The notes beneath the pieces were generated by a model. The model was given only the letters and a program-made list of their open reading frames with translations. It made no database searches and was not told the origin of the DNA. A stretch of 48,719 nt of DNA from Vibrio halioticoli NBRC 102217 (GTDB lineage Bacteria > Pseudomonadota > Gammaproteobacteria > Enterobacterales > Vibrionaceae), in contig NZ_BAUJ01000040.1 in assembly GCF_000496695.1 (NCBI RefSeq), positions 1 through 48,719 of the forward strand, given 5' to 3'. Shown here piece by piece: positions 35,493-44,556 of this stretch. Position numbers and translations under genes: made by a program. The stretch's first letter is position 1; each line of letters begins with the position of its first letter.

Positions 35493-36545
35493 ATGTCATT
35501 CAAAACCGATGAATTGCGCACCCAACCTCTTGGGCCAATGCCAACGCCTGCAGAATTATCTAACCTACACCCTCTGACACCAGAGCTTGCTGTTTCAATT
35601 AGAGAATCCCGTCAGCAAATTGAACGTATTTTAGATGGTGAAGACAAACGATGTCTGGTTATTGTTGGACCATGTTCAATTCATGATACTGAAGCTGCGC
35701 TTGATTACGCTCGTAGACTTGCCGCGCTGCAAGACCAGTATAAAGATCAGCTGTTTATTGTGATGCGTACCTACTTTGAAAAGCCGCGTACCATCATAGG
35801 TTGGAAAGGTTTAATTACTGATCCAAATTTGGATGGCTCATATGCCCTTGAAGCTGGCTTGCATAAAGCGCGTCAACTGTTGGTTGATATTAATAATCTT
35901 GGCCTACCTACCGCCACTGAATTTTTGGATATGGTAACAGGCCAATACATTACCGATCTTATCTCGTGGGGCGCTATTGGCGCTCGTACTACTGAATCAC
36001 AAATTCACCGAGAAATGGCGTCGGCTCTATCATGCCCGGTAGGCTTTAAAAACGGCACTAACGGTAGTGTAAAAATTGCCATTGACGCCGTGCGTGCTTC
36101 AAAAGCATCACATTACTTCTATTCGCCAGATAAAAATGGCCGTATGACGGTGTACCGCACATCGGGCAACCCACACGGACACATTATCCTACGTGGCGGT
36201 GACACTGGCCCTAACTTTGATCAGGCGTCAATAGAAAAAGCGTGTCATGCACTCGGCGAAGTGGGCTTACCGCAACGTCTAATCGTTGACTTTAGCCACG
36301 CTAACTGCCAAAAACAGCACCGTAAACAATTAGACGTTGCCAAAGAGATTGCCTCGCAAATTAAATCTGGCAGTCAATATGTGGCAGGTATCATGGCTGA
36401 GAGCTTCATCGAAGAAGGCAATCAACCAATGGACGACCTAAACGCATTGCAATACGGCAAATCTATTACCGACCCTTGTTTGGGTTGGGAGCACACAATT
36501 GAAATGCTTGATATTCTAGCAGACGCTGTTAAAACACAACTTTAA
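35493..36545 (+). CDS. aroH: DAHP synthase, AroH-like (class I)
   Basis: Condenses PEP and erythrose 4-phosphate to DAHP, the first step of aromatic amino-acid synthesis. The protein has 350 residues. The conserved GPCSIHD, YFEKPRT, GARTTESQ and PVGFKNGT motifs and the C-terminal SITDPCLGWE are present. The N-terminal TDELRT and the run PTATEFLDMVTGQYITDLIS match E. coli AroH (Trp-sensitive) better than AroF or AroG. I therefore call it AroH, though feedback specificity cannot be proved by eye. yajQ follows after 10 bases and is probably cotranscribed. Confidence 0.88.
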   Translation: MSFKTDELRTQPLGPMPTPAELSNLHPLTPELAVSIRESRQQIERILDGEDKRCLVIVGPCSIHDTEAALDYARRLAALQDQYKDQLFIVMRTYFEKPRTIIGWKGLITDPNLDGSYALEAGLHKARQLLVDINNLGLPTATEFLDMVTGQYITDLISWGAIGARTTESQIHREMASALSCPVGFKNGTNGSVKIAIDAVRASKASHYFYSPDKNGRMTVYRTSGNPHGHIILRGGDTGPNFDQASIEKACHALGEVGLPQRLIVDFSHANCQKQHRKQLDVAKEIASQIKSGSQYVAGIMAESFIEEGNQPMDDLNALQYGKSITDPCLGWEHTIEMLDILADAVKTQL

Positions 36546-36555
36546 GGAGAATTAG

Positions 36556-37038
36556 ATGCCTTCATTTGACATTGTTTCCGAAGTCGAAACAGTCGACATT
36601 CGCCATGCGGTAGAAAACGCAAACCGTGAAATCGCTACCCGTTTTGATTTTAGAGGTGTTAAAGCCAGTTTTGAATTTAAAGACGAAACCGTAAAACTTA
36701 GCGCTGAAGCAGACTTTCAATTAAAACAAATGCGTGACATTTTACGCGGTAATTTGACTAAACGCAGTGTTGACGTGAACACTATGGATGCGCAAAAACC
36801 TGATGCATCAGGTAAAAACTGGTATCAAACGGTTCTCTTTAAACAAGGTATTGATAAAGAGATGGCTAAGAAATTAGTGAAAACCATCAAAGATGCTAAG
36901 TTGAAAGTACAAGCCAGTATTCAAGGCGAAAAAGTGCGTATCACGGGTAAAAAGCGTGATGATTTACAATCGGCTATCGCATTAATTAAAAGCTCAGATT
37001 TGGGACAACCTTTCCAATACGAAAACTTTAGAGACTAG
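36556..37038 (+). CDS. yajQ: YajQ family nucleotide-binding protein
   Basis: A 160-residue protein of the YajQ/UPF0234 family, two ferredoxin-like domains in tandem. It opens [20 protein letters not shown] and contains [13 protein letters not shown] and [12 protein letters not shown], as in E. coli YajQ. Some members bind cyclic di-GMP (Xanthomonas) or tRNA and nucleotides. AAGGAGA precedes the ATG. It is followed by a strong bidirectional terminator shared with the convergent trxC. Confidence 0.95.
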   Translation: MPSFDIVSEVETVDIRHAVENANREIATRFDFRGVKASFEFKDETVKLSAEADFQLKQMRDILRGNLTKRSVDVNTMDAQKPDASGKNWYQTVLFKQGIDKEMAKKLVKTIKDAKLKVQASIQGEKVRITGKKRDDLQSAIALIKSSDLGQPFQYENFRD

Positions 37039-37064
37039 CTCTAAAATTTACTGCGCTTTAAAAG

Positions 37065-37095
37065 AAAAACGAGGGCAATTAATCCCTCGTTTTTT
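37065..37095 (+). terminator. yajQ/trxC convergent terminator
   Basis: Stem AAAAACGAGGG/CCCTCGTTTTT with an eight-base loop. T-runs lie on both strands. Confidence 0.9.
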
Positions 37096-37128
37096 ATGCC
37101 TGCTATTTTTTGTATCTGTTACGACGTT

Positions 37129-37158
37129 TTTATTCAATTATTGTTTATTCAATTATTG
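37129..37158. repeat. tandem 15-bp duplication at the trxC 3' end
   Basis: TTTATTCAATTATTG occurs twice in succession (37129-37143 and 37144-37158). The right copy contains the trxC stop codon. Confidence 0.85.
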
Positions 37159-37583
37159 ATAGCTTGATTCAACCACTGCTCAAATTGAGATTTCGGTAAA
37201 GCGCCGTTAACTGAATCCAGCACCTTGCCTTCTTTAAACACCATGACCGTAGGAATACTGCGAATCCCATATTGTGCGCCCAATGCTTGCTGAGATTCAG
37301 TATCAATTTTAACAAAGCGCAATTGCCCTGCACGCTCAGATGCAACCGCAGAGAACACAGGCGCAAAGCCGACACATGGATTGCACCACGGTGCCCAGAA
37401 ATCCACTACAACGGGCACTTTACTATTGATCAGCGTGGCAAAATTATCACTGGTGCCTTCAATCGGTGCCCCGTCAAGCAGTTGGGTTTGGCATTTTCCG
37501 CACTTTGGGCTCTCAGAGACTCGCTCTGTTGGAACGCGGTTTAAACCATGACACGATGGACAACGAGTTTTAAACGATGACAT
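37149..37583 (-). CDS. trxC: thioredoxin 2 (TrxC) with a CNPC active site
   Basis: A 144-residue cytoplasmic thioredoxin with the N-terminal zinc domain of Trx2: Cys8, Cys11, Cys28 and Cys31 in CPSC and CGKC. The thioredoxin domain has the cis-Pro loop RSIPTVMVF. The active site is WCNPC (Cys67, Asn68, Pro69, Cys70) instead of the usual WCGPC. The middle residues tune redox potential in this family, so it may work at a different potential. In E. coli trxC is OxyR-controlled; I see no clear OxyR site here. It is convergent with yajQ. Confidence 0.92.
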   Translation of the reverse strand: MSSFKTRCPSCHGLNRVPTERVSESPKCGKCQTQLLDGAPIEGTSDNFATLINSKVPVVVDFWAPWCNPCVGFAPVFSAVASERAGQLRFVKIDTESQQALGAQYGIRSIPTVMVFKEGKVLDSVNGALPKSQFEQWLNQAINN

Positions 37584-37630
37584 ATTTTCCTCGATTGATT
37601 ATTTTTATAGTTAACAGTGCAACAATAAAC

Positions 37631-38593
37631 TTACTTTTGTTCTAACGGCTGACGTGCATAAGAGAGAACGTCAACAGTCCCGCAGCACAATGATAATTCG
37701 GACTGTAAAGCTTTGCTCATAGACGGCAATAACACCACTACCGCACTGTTATTTTTTTGCTCTTTTTCTAACAAGACTTTGAGCTCCGACACCTCTTTCC
37801 AACTCTCACGCTGCGCATCACGACGACAACTGTCTATATATACAGTATCTATAGATTGATGATACAAGACCATTTCTGATGCCTGCATTAGGCGCAGTGC
37901 TTTTAAGGTTAGCATTTCAAAGTCTTTGCCTGTTTCAATCCAAGTGACCGAATAAGCAGGTTCAAAATTATCCTCGTCGAGCATTTGTTCATAACATGAC
38001 TGCAGTGAATGAGTCGAGGTTGCCGCCTTCACCCTTTTATCTTCAAAAAAGCATTCCCAAAACAAACGTCTTTGAGTGACATCAGATAATTTGGATTTGA
38101 TATCGTTGCGTTTACTGGTGGCGAAATCAGCCAATAAACCCAGGTTTTGTGGCAGTACAGCTTCAAAGGTGCGTCTTAAGTTACGAATAAGAACCGGAGA
38201 TCCACCGCCACTAGAGAAGGCAACTTGTATTCGTCCGCGAGTGATCATTGAAGGGGTAATAAAATCGCAATGCTCAGTGTCATCTACAACATTAACCATA
38301 ATACCGGCTAATTTGGCGTCACGATGTACACGATGATTAAGTTCAGGGTTATCTGTGGTCGCCCAAATTTGCACAAACTCATCGATTAAATGTTCTTGAT
38401 AAAAGCCTTTGATCCAACTGATTTTCTTATCTTGTGCCAATGATGATAAAAACGGGTCTAACCTTGGGGAAACCACAGAGACATACGCTCCAGCCTTCAA
38501 CAGACTTTCAATTTTTCGACTGGCGACTTCCCCACCACCAACCACAAGTACAGGCTTATGAAGCAAATCATAATATAGAGGGAAATAACGCAT
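37631..38593 (-). CDS. siroheme synthase N-terminal-like protein with degenerate methyltransferase tail
   Basis: A 319-residue protein. Residues 1 to about 150 match the precorrin-2 dehydrogenase/ferrochelatase half of CysG (and Met8p). They include the NAD motif VVGGGEVASRKIESLL, NVVDDTEHCDFITPS with the conserved Asp, and SSGGGSPVLIRNLRR. The C-terminal part (about 195-319) looks like the start of the CysG methyltransferase domain, with EMLTLKALRLMQASEMVLYH and CRRDAQRE. The SAM-binding GxGxGD is replaced by ETGKDF, and the rest of that domain is missing. ATG 38593 has AAGGAAG upstream. It lies just upstream of trxC on the same strand. Confidence 0.85.
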   Translation of the reverse strand: MRYFPLYYDLLHKPVLVVGGGEVASRKIESLLKAGAYVSVVSPRLDPFLSSLAQDKKISWIKGFYQEHLIDEFVQIWATTDNPELNHRVHRDAKLAGIMVNVVDDTEHCDFITPSMITRGRIQVAFSSGGGSPVLIRNLRRTFEAVLPQNLGLLADFATSKRNDIKSKLSDVTQRRLFWECFFEDKRVKAATSTHSLQSCYEQMLDEDNFEPAYSVTWIETGKDFEMLTLKALRLMQASEMVLYHQSIDTVYIDSCRRDAQRESWKEVSELKVLLEKEQKNNSAVVVLLPSMSKALQSELSLCCGTVDVLSYARQPLEQK

Positions 38594-39036
38594 TTTCTTC
38601 CTTTTTGTTAACAACAATCATCCGTAGCTAATTCACTAAATTGGTGCAATACATTACCCGTGAAATTTTCTTATTAGGCGATTACTCTGATATTCATTAA
38701 ATGTCAGCTTATCGAGCTAGGCATTGAAGATTAAACAGTAATAACAACTAGTTTATTTGAATTTCACATGTAATCCAACTGATTAACCAAAGTTAAGCAA
38801 TGTTGCACTATTTACAAACTGGCAACATTTAGTCATTCTAGAGTAGTTAATTAGGTGTAACTCATAATTTGCAATTAATTGAGATACTTAGAAACCTAAA
38901 CTACTTTGTATTAGGACAAGGAAAATATGCCCCAATTTGGTGATTCATACAATCGATTTTACATTCAATGTAAAGGTGCAAACTACGATGAATCATGTAT
39001 CACCACCCATGGACTATACAGAAAGGAAACAAATAG
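38594..39036. other. divergent region upstream of aapJ
   Basis: About 440 AT-rich bases separate the siroheme-synthase-like gene from aapJ and must hold both promoters. I looked for a sigma-54 promoter and NtrC-type GCAC/GGTGC pairs and saw only isolated half-sites. One short ORF with a fair ribosome binding site overlaps aapJ and is listed separately. Confidence 0.5.
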
Positions 39037-39061
39037 ATGGCGAATAAACTCACAATTCTAG
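38927..39061 (+). other. possible 44-codon upstream ORF overlapping aapJ
   Basis: An ATG at 38927 with AAGGA a few bases upstream opens a 44-residue frame (MPQFGDSYNRFYIQCKGANY and on). It ends 25 bases inside aapJ in another frame. It could be a leader peptide affecting aapJ translation or chance. Confidence 0.25.
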
Positions 39062-40065
39062 CTTCCGTAGTAGCTGCTTCAACTGCTGTAATGGCCACTT
39101 CAGCCTCAGCAGCCGATAGCACGCTAGACAAAGTTTTAGCATCTGGCTCACTCACCTGTGGCGTGAGTACTGGCCTACCAGGCTTTTCTAACCCTAACTC
39201 GAAGGGACAATGGGAAGGGATTGATGTTGAATATTGTCAAGCATTGGCAGCTGCAGTGCTTGGTGACAAAACAAAAGTGAAATACGTTCCTCTAACCGCA
39301 AAAGAGCGTTTCACTGCCCTACAATCTGGTGAAATTGATGTGCTGTCTCGTAACACTACGTGGACTCAACATCGTGATACCGCACTGGGTCTGAACTTCG
39401 TCGGCGTAAACTACTACGATGGACAAGGCTTTATGGTGAAAAAAGACCTTGGTGTAATGAGTGCGAAAGAGCTTGATGGTGCCGCTGTTTGTGTTCAATC
39501 AGGTACAACAACCGAGCTAAACCTTGCCGATTACTTCCGCGCTAGTGGCATGAAATACAAACCAGTGGTATTTGATACAGCCGCACAAACATCGGCAGGT
39601 TTCGACGCTGGTCGCTGTGACGTTCTTACCACGGACCAATCTGGACTTTACGCACTGCGCCTAAATCTTAAAGACCCTTCTTCAGCAATCGTATTACCAG
39701 AAATTATCTCCAAAGAACCTCTAGGCCCTGTGGTTCGTCAAGGTGACGACAAGTGGTTTAACGTGGCGAAGTGGACGCTAAATGCGATGATCAATGCCGA
39801 AGAATATGGCATCACTTCGAAAAATGCCGATGAAATGTTGAAATCATCAGATCCAAACGTAAAACGTATTCTAGGTGTTGATGGACCAAAAGGTACTGCA
39901 TTAGGTCTTAAAGACGACTGGGGCTACCAAGTGATTAAACAAGTGGGTAACTACGGTGAGAGTTTTGAGCGCACTGTGGGTACAGGTTCACCTCTACAAA
40001 TTACTCGTGGTGTAAATGCACTATGGAATGCAGGTGGCTTTATGTACGCGCCTCCAATGCGCTAA
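39037..40065 (+). CDS. aapJ: general L-amino-acid ABC transporter, periplasmic binding protein AapJ
   Basis: A 342-residue solute-binding protein with a signal peptide (about residues 1-26, ending ATSASAA). The SBP family 3 signature is visible: LTCGVSTGLPGF, then YCQALAAAVLG, and RFTALQSGEIDVLSRNTTWT. AapJ-type proteins bind a broad range of L-amino acids for the AapQMP permease, as in Rhizobium. AAAGGA precedes the ATG. A hairpin after the stop would raise AapJ over permease expression. Confidence 0.93.
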   Translation: MANKLTILASVVAASTAVMATSASAADSTLDKVLASGSLTCGVSTGLPGFSNPNSKGQWEGIDVEYCQALAAAVLGDKTKVKYVPLTAKERFTALQSGEIDVLSRNTTWTQHRDTALGLNFVGVNYYDGQGFMVKKDLGVMSAKELDGAAVCVQSGTTTELNLADYFRASGMKYKPVVFDTAAQTSAGFDAGRCDVLTTDQSGLYALRLNLKDPSSAIVLPEIISKEPLGPVVRQGDDKWFNVAKWTLNAMINAEEYGITSKNADEMLKSSDPNVKRILGVDGPKGTALGLKDDWGYQVIKQVGNYGESFERTVGTGSPLQITRGVNALWNAGGFMYAPPMR

Positions 40066-40082
40066 TCCTGTCTTTGTAACCT

Positions 40083-40106
40083 AAGGGTGGCCTCGCCGCC
40101 CTTTTG
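40083..40106 (+). terminator. intercistronic hairpin between aapJ and aapQ
   Basis: Stem AAGGGTGGC/GCCGCCCTT with a three-base loop and a short T-run. It probably stabilises the aapJ mRNA end and attenuates the permease genes. Confidence 0.7.
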
Positions 40107-40136
40107 TTTAAATGGATTTAATTAAAGGTTAGTTGT

Positions 40137-41339
40137 ATGACCCCACCAAAAATAACTCCAGCTGAACCCAGTTCAGGAAAAAAGAGCTCAAATCTTCTAT
40201 ATAACCCGACCTTTCGTGCTATTGCCTTTCAGGTTATCGCAGTATTAGGTCTAGTTTGGTTTTTCTATACTATTGTCAACAATGCTTTGAGCAACCTCGA
40301 TGCACGTGGCATTGCAACCGGATTCGACTTTCTCTCCAAAGAAGCCGGATTTGGTATTGGTCTTCATCTTGTCGAATATGATGAAACCTTCAGTTACGGG
40401 CGCACCTTCATCGTCGGACTTTTAAACACAGCATTGGTGTCTGTCCTAGGTATTCTATTTGCAACCATTCTTGGTTTCATCATGGGTATCGCCCGCTTGT
40501 CTAGCAACTGGTTAGTCAGTCGCCTAGCCGCAATTTACATCGAAGTGTTCCGTAATATCCCATTATTACTGCAAATTTTCTTCTGGTATTTTGCAGTATT
40601 GCAGGCACTGCCTTCTCCACGTCAAAGTTTAAGCTTGGGCGAAGCCGTCTTTTTAAACGTACGCGGCCTATTTTTCCCAGCGCCCGTGTTTAATGAAGGC
40701 AGCTCATTGGTTGTCGCAGCCTTTGCCTTGGCCGTTATAGCCTCAGTTGTGATTGCTATTTGGGCAAAAAACAAACAGAAACTCACCGGACAACAAACAC
40801 CTGTTGGTCGTATCTCCCTTGCTCTAATCGTTGGTCTATCCGCTATTACCTACTTTATGACAGGTATGCCTATCACAGCAGAGTTCCCGGAATTAAAAGG
40901 GTTTAACTTCAGTGGTGGTATTAGCATTATCCCTGAACTAGCCGCATTAACGTTGGCGCTGAGTATTTATACCGCCTCATTTATTGCGGAGATTGTACGC
41001 TCAGGTATTAACGCTGTTAGTCATGGGCAAACAGAAGCGGCAATGTCATTAGGTTTACCTCGCAGTCGCACCTTGCGCTTAGTGGTCATTCCTCAAGCAC
41101 TGCGCATCATTATTCCGCCGTTAACCAGTCAATATTTGAACTTGACCAAAAACTCCTCGCTCGCAATGGCCATTGGTTATCCTGATTTAGTATCGGTATT
41201 TGCCGGAACTACGTTAAACCAAACTGGACAAGCGATAGAGATTATTGCAATGACGATGGGGGTTTACCTCACCTTGAGTTTGCTCACTTCTCTTGTGATG
41301 AATATCTACAACAAGAAAGTTGCATTGGTGGAGAGATAA
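40137..41339 (+). CDS. aapQ: amino-acid ABC transporter permease AapQ
   Basis: A 400-residue inner-membrane permease of the HisMQ group. The first transmembrane helix is at about residues 28-50. A large periplasmic part and a second membrane block follow. The EAA-type coupling loop is visible as GINAVSHGQTEAAMSLGLPR. It is longer than typical HisM/Q subunits, as is usual for AapQ. aapM starts two bases after its stop. Confidence 0.92.
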   Translation: MTPPKITPAEPSSGKKSSNLLYNPTFRAIAFQVIAVLGLVWFFYTIVNNALSNLDARGIATGFDFLSKEAGFGIGLHLVEYDETFSYGRTFIVGLLNTALVSVLGILFATILGFIMGIARLSSNWLVSRLAAIYIEVFRNIPLLLQIFFWYFAVLQALPSPRQSLSLGEAVFLNVRGLFFPAPVFNEGSSLVVAAFALAVIASVVIAIWAKNKQKLTGQQTPVGRISLALIVGLSAITYFMTGMPITAEFPELKGFNFSGGISIIPELAALTLALSIYTASFIAEIVRSGINAVSHGQTEAAMSLGLPRSRTLRLVVIPQALRIIIPPLTSQYLNLTKNSSLAMAIGYPDLVSVFAGTTLNQTGQAIEIIAMTMGVYLTLSLLTSLVMNIYNKKVALVER

Positions 41340-41340
41340 T

Positions 41341-42438
41341 ATGAGTACACATCAGTTTCAGCCAGATCTGCCACCACCGTCAAATTCTGTTGGTGTCGTT
41401 GGGTGGATGAAGAAAAATCTGTTTAGTACGCCAATAAATTCGATTGTTTCTATTATTTTGGGCTACCTTGCGTTTCTTCTAATCAGTCAGACAATAAGTT
41501 GGGCGTTTATTAATGCCGATTGGATTGGTACAACCCGCGATGATTGTACTAGTGCAGGTGCATGTTGGGTGTTTATTAGTGTTCGCTGGGAACAATTCAT
41601 GTATGGGTTTTACCCAGAAGCTGAATTGTGGCGCCCGCGCCTATTTTACGCCACATTGGCGATTTTCATTGCCGCGTTAATGTATGAAAAGACCCCGAAG
41701 CGCACATGGATTTGGCTATTTTTTGTCAATATCTACCCGTTTATGATTGCCGCTTTGCTGTATGGTGGTGTATTTGGCTTAGAAGTCGTCGAAACGCATA
41801 AATGGGGTGGCTTGTTAGTCACATTAATTATCGCGTTAGTCGGTATCGTGGTTTCGCTGCCTATCGGGGTAATGTTAGCCCTAGGTCGCCGCTCAGAAAT
41901 GCCTATCATACGCAGTATGTGTACGGTATACATCGAAGTGTGGCGTGGTGTTCCATTGATTACCGTACTCTTCATGGCTTCAGTTATGCTGCCGCTGTTT
42001 CTTTCAGAAGGTATGCAAACCGATAAGCTCATTCGCGCGCTGGTGGGTGTGGTGCTATTTAGCGCCGCTTACATGGCAGAAGTGGTTCGCGGCGGCTTGC
42101 AAGCAATCCCAAGCGGGCAATATGAAGCCGCAGACGCGTTAGGGCTCTCATATTGGAAGAAAATGCGTTTAATCATTCTTCCACAAGCGCTTAAAATCAC
42201 CATTCCATCGATTGTGAATACTTTTATTGGTTTATTTAAAGACACCAGTTTAGTACTCATTATCGGTATGTTTGATGTACTGGGTATTGGTCAATCAGCG
42301 AATACTGACCCTGAATGGCTAGGTTTTTCTATCGAAAGTTATGTATTTGTCGCGTTAGTGTTCTGGGTATTTTGTTTTGGCATGTCGAGGTATTCGATAT
42401 GGCTAGAGAACAAACTTCACACCGGTCACAAACGATAA
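41341..42438 (+). CDS. aapM: amino-acid ABC transporter permease AapM
   Basis: A 365-residue permease partner of AapQ. Hydrophobic segments lie around residues 30-55 and 95-150, then the HisMQ-type core. The coupling loop is [21 protein letters not shown] chose ATG 41341 ([10 protein letters not shown]), directly after the aapQ stop; an in-frame ATG at 41320 would overlap aapQ without a better ribosome binding site. Confidence 0.92.
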   Translation: MSTHQFQPDLPPPSNSVGVVGWMKKNLFSTPINSIVSIILGYLAFLLISQTISWAFINADWIGTTRDDCTSAGACWVFISVRWEQFMYGFYPEAELWRPRLFYATLAIFIAALMYEKTPKRTWIWLFFVNIYPFMIAALLYGGVFGLEVVETHKWGGLLVTLIIALVGIVVSLPIGVMLALGRRSEMPIIRSMCTVYIEVWRGVPLITVLFMASVMLPLFLSEGMQTDKLIRALVGVVLFSAAYMAEVVRGGLQAIPSGQYEAADALGLSYWKKMRLIILPQALKITIPSIVNTFIGLFKDTSLVLIIGMFDVLGIGQSANTDPEWLGFSIESYVFVALVFWVFCFGMSRYSIWLENKLHTGHKR

Positions 42439-42454
42439 TTATCAAGGACGTATT

Positions 42455-43204
42455 ATGACGCAACAACAAGATTACATGATCCAATTAGAGGACATGAACA
42501 AGTGGTACGGTGAGTTTCACGTGCTAAAAAACATCAACCTAAGTGTTAAAAAAGGCGAAAAGATCGTAATTTGTGGCCCTTCTGGCTCAGGTAAATCGAC
42601 GATGATTCGTTGTATTAACCGTTTGGAAGAGCATCAAAAAGGCCATATTTTTGTCTCTGGCACAGAGCTGACTGAAGATCTTAAAAACATCGAAGCCGTT
42701 CGCCGAGAAGTGGGTATGTGTTTTCAGCACTTCAACTTATTCCCGCACCTAACCGTGCTAGAAAACTGCACTCTTGCGCCTATTTGGGTGAAAAAAATGC
42801 CTAAAGAAGAAGCTGATGCTGTAGCGATGAAATATTTAGAGCGCGTTAAGATCCCAGATCAAGCGGATAAATACCCAGGCCAATTGTCCGGTGGACAACA
42901 GCAACGTGTGGCGATTGCACGCTCTTTGTGTATGAACCCTCAAGTGATGCTGTTTGATGAGCCGACCTCGGCGCTCGACCCTGAAATGGTACGTGAAGTG
43001 CTGGATGTAATGGTTGAGCTGGCCGATGAAGGGATGACTATGCTGTGTGTGACCCATGAAATGGGCTTTGCCAAAGAGGTTGCCGATAGAGTGATCTTTA
43101 TGGATGCGGGTGAAATCATTGAAGAAAATAATCCAATCGATTTCTTTGAAAACCCGCAGTCAGATCGCACTCAGAACTTCTTATCGCAAATATTGCACCA
43201 TTAA
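42455..43204 (+). CDS. aapP: amino-acid ABC transporter ATPase AapP
   Basis: A 249-residue ABC ATPase of the polar-amino-acid group. It has Walker [10 protein letters not shown], signature [15 protein letters not shown], Walker [13 protein letters not shown] and switch histidine in CVTHEMGF. It is the last gene of aapJQMP, closed by a strong terminator. The four genes form a complete importer. Confidence 0.95.
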   Translation: MTQQQDYMIQLEDMNKWYGEFHVLKNINLSVKKGEKIVICGPSGSGKSTMIRCINRLEEHQKGHIFVSGTELTEDLKNIEAVRREVGMCFQHFNLFPHLTVLENCTLAPIWVKKMPKEEADAVAMKYLERVKIPDQADKYPGQLSGGQQQRVAIARSLCMNPQVMLFDEPTSALDPEMVREVLDVMVELADEGMTMLCVTHEMGFAKEVADRVIFMDAGEIIEENNPIDFFENPQSDRTQNFLSQILHH

Positions 43205-43224
43205 CCCAATATTTGACGTAAAAT

Positions 43225-43250
43225 AAAGGGTAGCACTGCTACCCTTTTTT
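43225..43250 (+). terminator. aap operon terminator
   Basis: Stem AAAGGGTAGC/GCTACCCTTT with a three-base loop, followed by T residues. Confidence 0.92.
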
Positions 43251-43346
43251 ACATGGAATGAACGTGCTGTTTACCGTTAGTTACATTTTGCGGTTCACTC
43301 AGACACACAATTTGCTTACTATCAGGTGGCGTAGGCGAACGCTGTA

Positions 43347-43375
43347 CTTGAAAAATTGAACTTTTCGCCACATAT
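43347..43375 (+). promoter_or_regulatory. possible heat-shock (sigma-32-like) promoter of yccA
   Basis: CTTGAA (43347-43352) and CCACATAT (43368-43375, consensus CCCCATNT) lie 15 bases apart. The same stretch can also be read as a vegetative promoter (TTGAAA, 17 bases, CATATA), so the sigma factor is uncertain. Confidence 0.35.
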
Positions 43376-43411
43376 ATATACTAATTATTTAAAGGTCTTT
43401 TGAGGAACACT

Positions 43412-44074
43412 ATGAACAGTCCATTGGTATCACGCACTCGCACCCAAGAAAGTGTGTTGCAAACCAACAAGGTTTTGCGTAACACCTATTTCTTGTTATC
43501 ACTAACATTGCTTTGGTCTGCTGTAGTAGCGGGCGTTTCTATGGCTATGAACCTACCCCGTCCTGGCCTAATCATCATGCTTGTTGGTTTCTATGGCTTA
43601 CTGTTCTTAACTGAGAAGAACCGTAACAACAGCATGGGCTTAGTTTTTACTTTCCTATTCACTGGCTTCTTAGGCTATACCACAGGTCCAATCCTAAACA
43701 TGTACATTGGTGCAGGTATGGGTGACACCATTGTGACCGCACTTGGCGGCACAGCACTGGCCTTTATGAGCGCATCAGCTTACGCACTAACTACCAAACG
43801 TGACCTATCTTTCCTAGGTGGCCTATTAATGGCTGGTTTTGTGGTTCTTCTAATCGGTATGGTCGCGAACATCTTCCTACAAATGCCAATGATTCACCTA
43901 GCAATGAGCGGTATGTTTGTACTGTTCTCAACCGGTGCAATCTTGCTAACAACACAGCAAATCGTTCGCGGTGGTGAGACTAACTACATCTCAGCTACAA
44001 TCACCCTATACGTTTCAATCTACAACCTATTCATCAGCCTACTTAGTATCCTAGGTATCATGAATAACGATTAA
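43412..44074 (+). CDS. yccA: Bax inhibitor-1 family membrane protein YccA
   Basis: A 220-residue inner-membrane protein with about seven hydrophobic segments and an N-terminal cytosolic tail (MNSPLVSRTRTQESVLQTNK). E. coli YccA is a substrate and modulator of the FtsH protease and protects SecY from degradation when the translocon is jammed. I chose ATG 43412, with GAGGA just before it; a TTG at 43400 would leave no ribosome binding site. tusE follows, as in E. coli, but behind a terminator here. Confidence 0.93.
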   Translation: MNSPLVSRTRTQESVLQTNKVLRNTYFLLSLTLLWSAVVAGVSMAMNLPRPGLIIMLVGFYGLLFLTEKNRNNSMGLVFTFLFTGFLGYTTGPILNMYIGAGMGDTIVTALGGTALAFMSASAYALTTKRDLSFLGGLLMAGFVVLLIGMVANIFLQMPMIHLAMSGMFVLFSTGAILLTTQQIVRGGETNYISATITLYVSIYNLFISLLSILGIMNND

Positions 44075-44097
44075 TATTGATTAATCTTTACCTTATT

Positions 44098-44126
44098 AAG
44101 CCCGCACTAGTTGCGGGCTTTTTGTT
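44098..44126 (+). terminator. yccA terminator
   Basis: Stem AAGCCCGCA/TGCGGGCTT with a five-base loop, followed by T-rich sequence. Confidence 0.92.
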
Positions 44127-44171
44127 TTTTAATGATAATTCAAGCAATGATGTATCACTTAGGAACAGGCT

Positions 44172-44501
44172 ATGTTTGAATTCAACGGCAAAAACATAGA
44201 AACAGACGCTCAAGGCTATCTACTTAATTTTAAAGATTGGGAAGAAGGCATGATTGCGATTTTAGCAGAGCAAGAAGGCATTGAGCTTACCCCTGCGCAT
44301 CTAGAGGTTGTACACTTTGTGCGAGACTTCTACTTAGAATTTAATACCTCGCCTGCGGTGCGCATGCTCGTCAAAGCCATCGAAAAGGCGCACGGCCCAG
44401 AAAAAGGCAACAGTAAATACCTTTTCAAACTGTTTAAACAAGGCCCAGCGAAGCAAGCAACTAAACTGGCGGGTTTACCTAAACCTGCAAAATGTTTGTA
44501 A
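44172..44501 (+). CDS. tusE: sulfur relay protein TusE (DsrC family)
   Basis: TusE takes sulfur from the TusBCD complex and passes it to MnmA for 2-thiolation of tRNA wobble uridine. The protein has 109 residues. The conserved penultimate cysteine is present in LPKPAKCL (Cys108). The N-terminal [18 protein letters not shown] and central [19 protein letters not shown] are typical. Only the C-terminal Cys of the DsrC pair is there, as in TusE rather than dissimilatory DsrC. It is convergent with yccX. Confidence 0.95.
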   Translation: MFEFNGKNIETDAQGYLLNFKDWEEGMIAILAEQEGIELTPAHLEVVHFVRDFYLEFNTSPAVRMLVKAIEKAHGPEKGNSKYLFKLFKQGPAKQATKLAGLPKPAKCL

Positions 44502-44522
44502 GAGTGCTTGGCCGTGATTTTG

Positions 44523-44556
44523 TTTTATAGGTACTTTGTATTGAGCACCTATAAAA
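44523..44556. terminator. weak bidirectional hairpin between tusE and yccX
   Basis: TTTTATAGGT/ACCTATAAAA inverted repeat (10 bp) overlapping the yccX stop. It is AT-rich, so probably a modest terminator for both genes. Confidence 0.5.

Noticed and set aside
38594..39036. Sigma-54 or NtrC control of aapJ
   Set aside because: Isolated GGTGCAA and TTGCAC half-sites occur, but no paired NtrC site and no TGGCAC-N5-TTGCA promoter.
39212..39219. KOPS-like octamer GGGAAGGG in aapJ
   Set aside because: A single match to GGGNAGGG says nothing about replichore direction.
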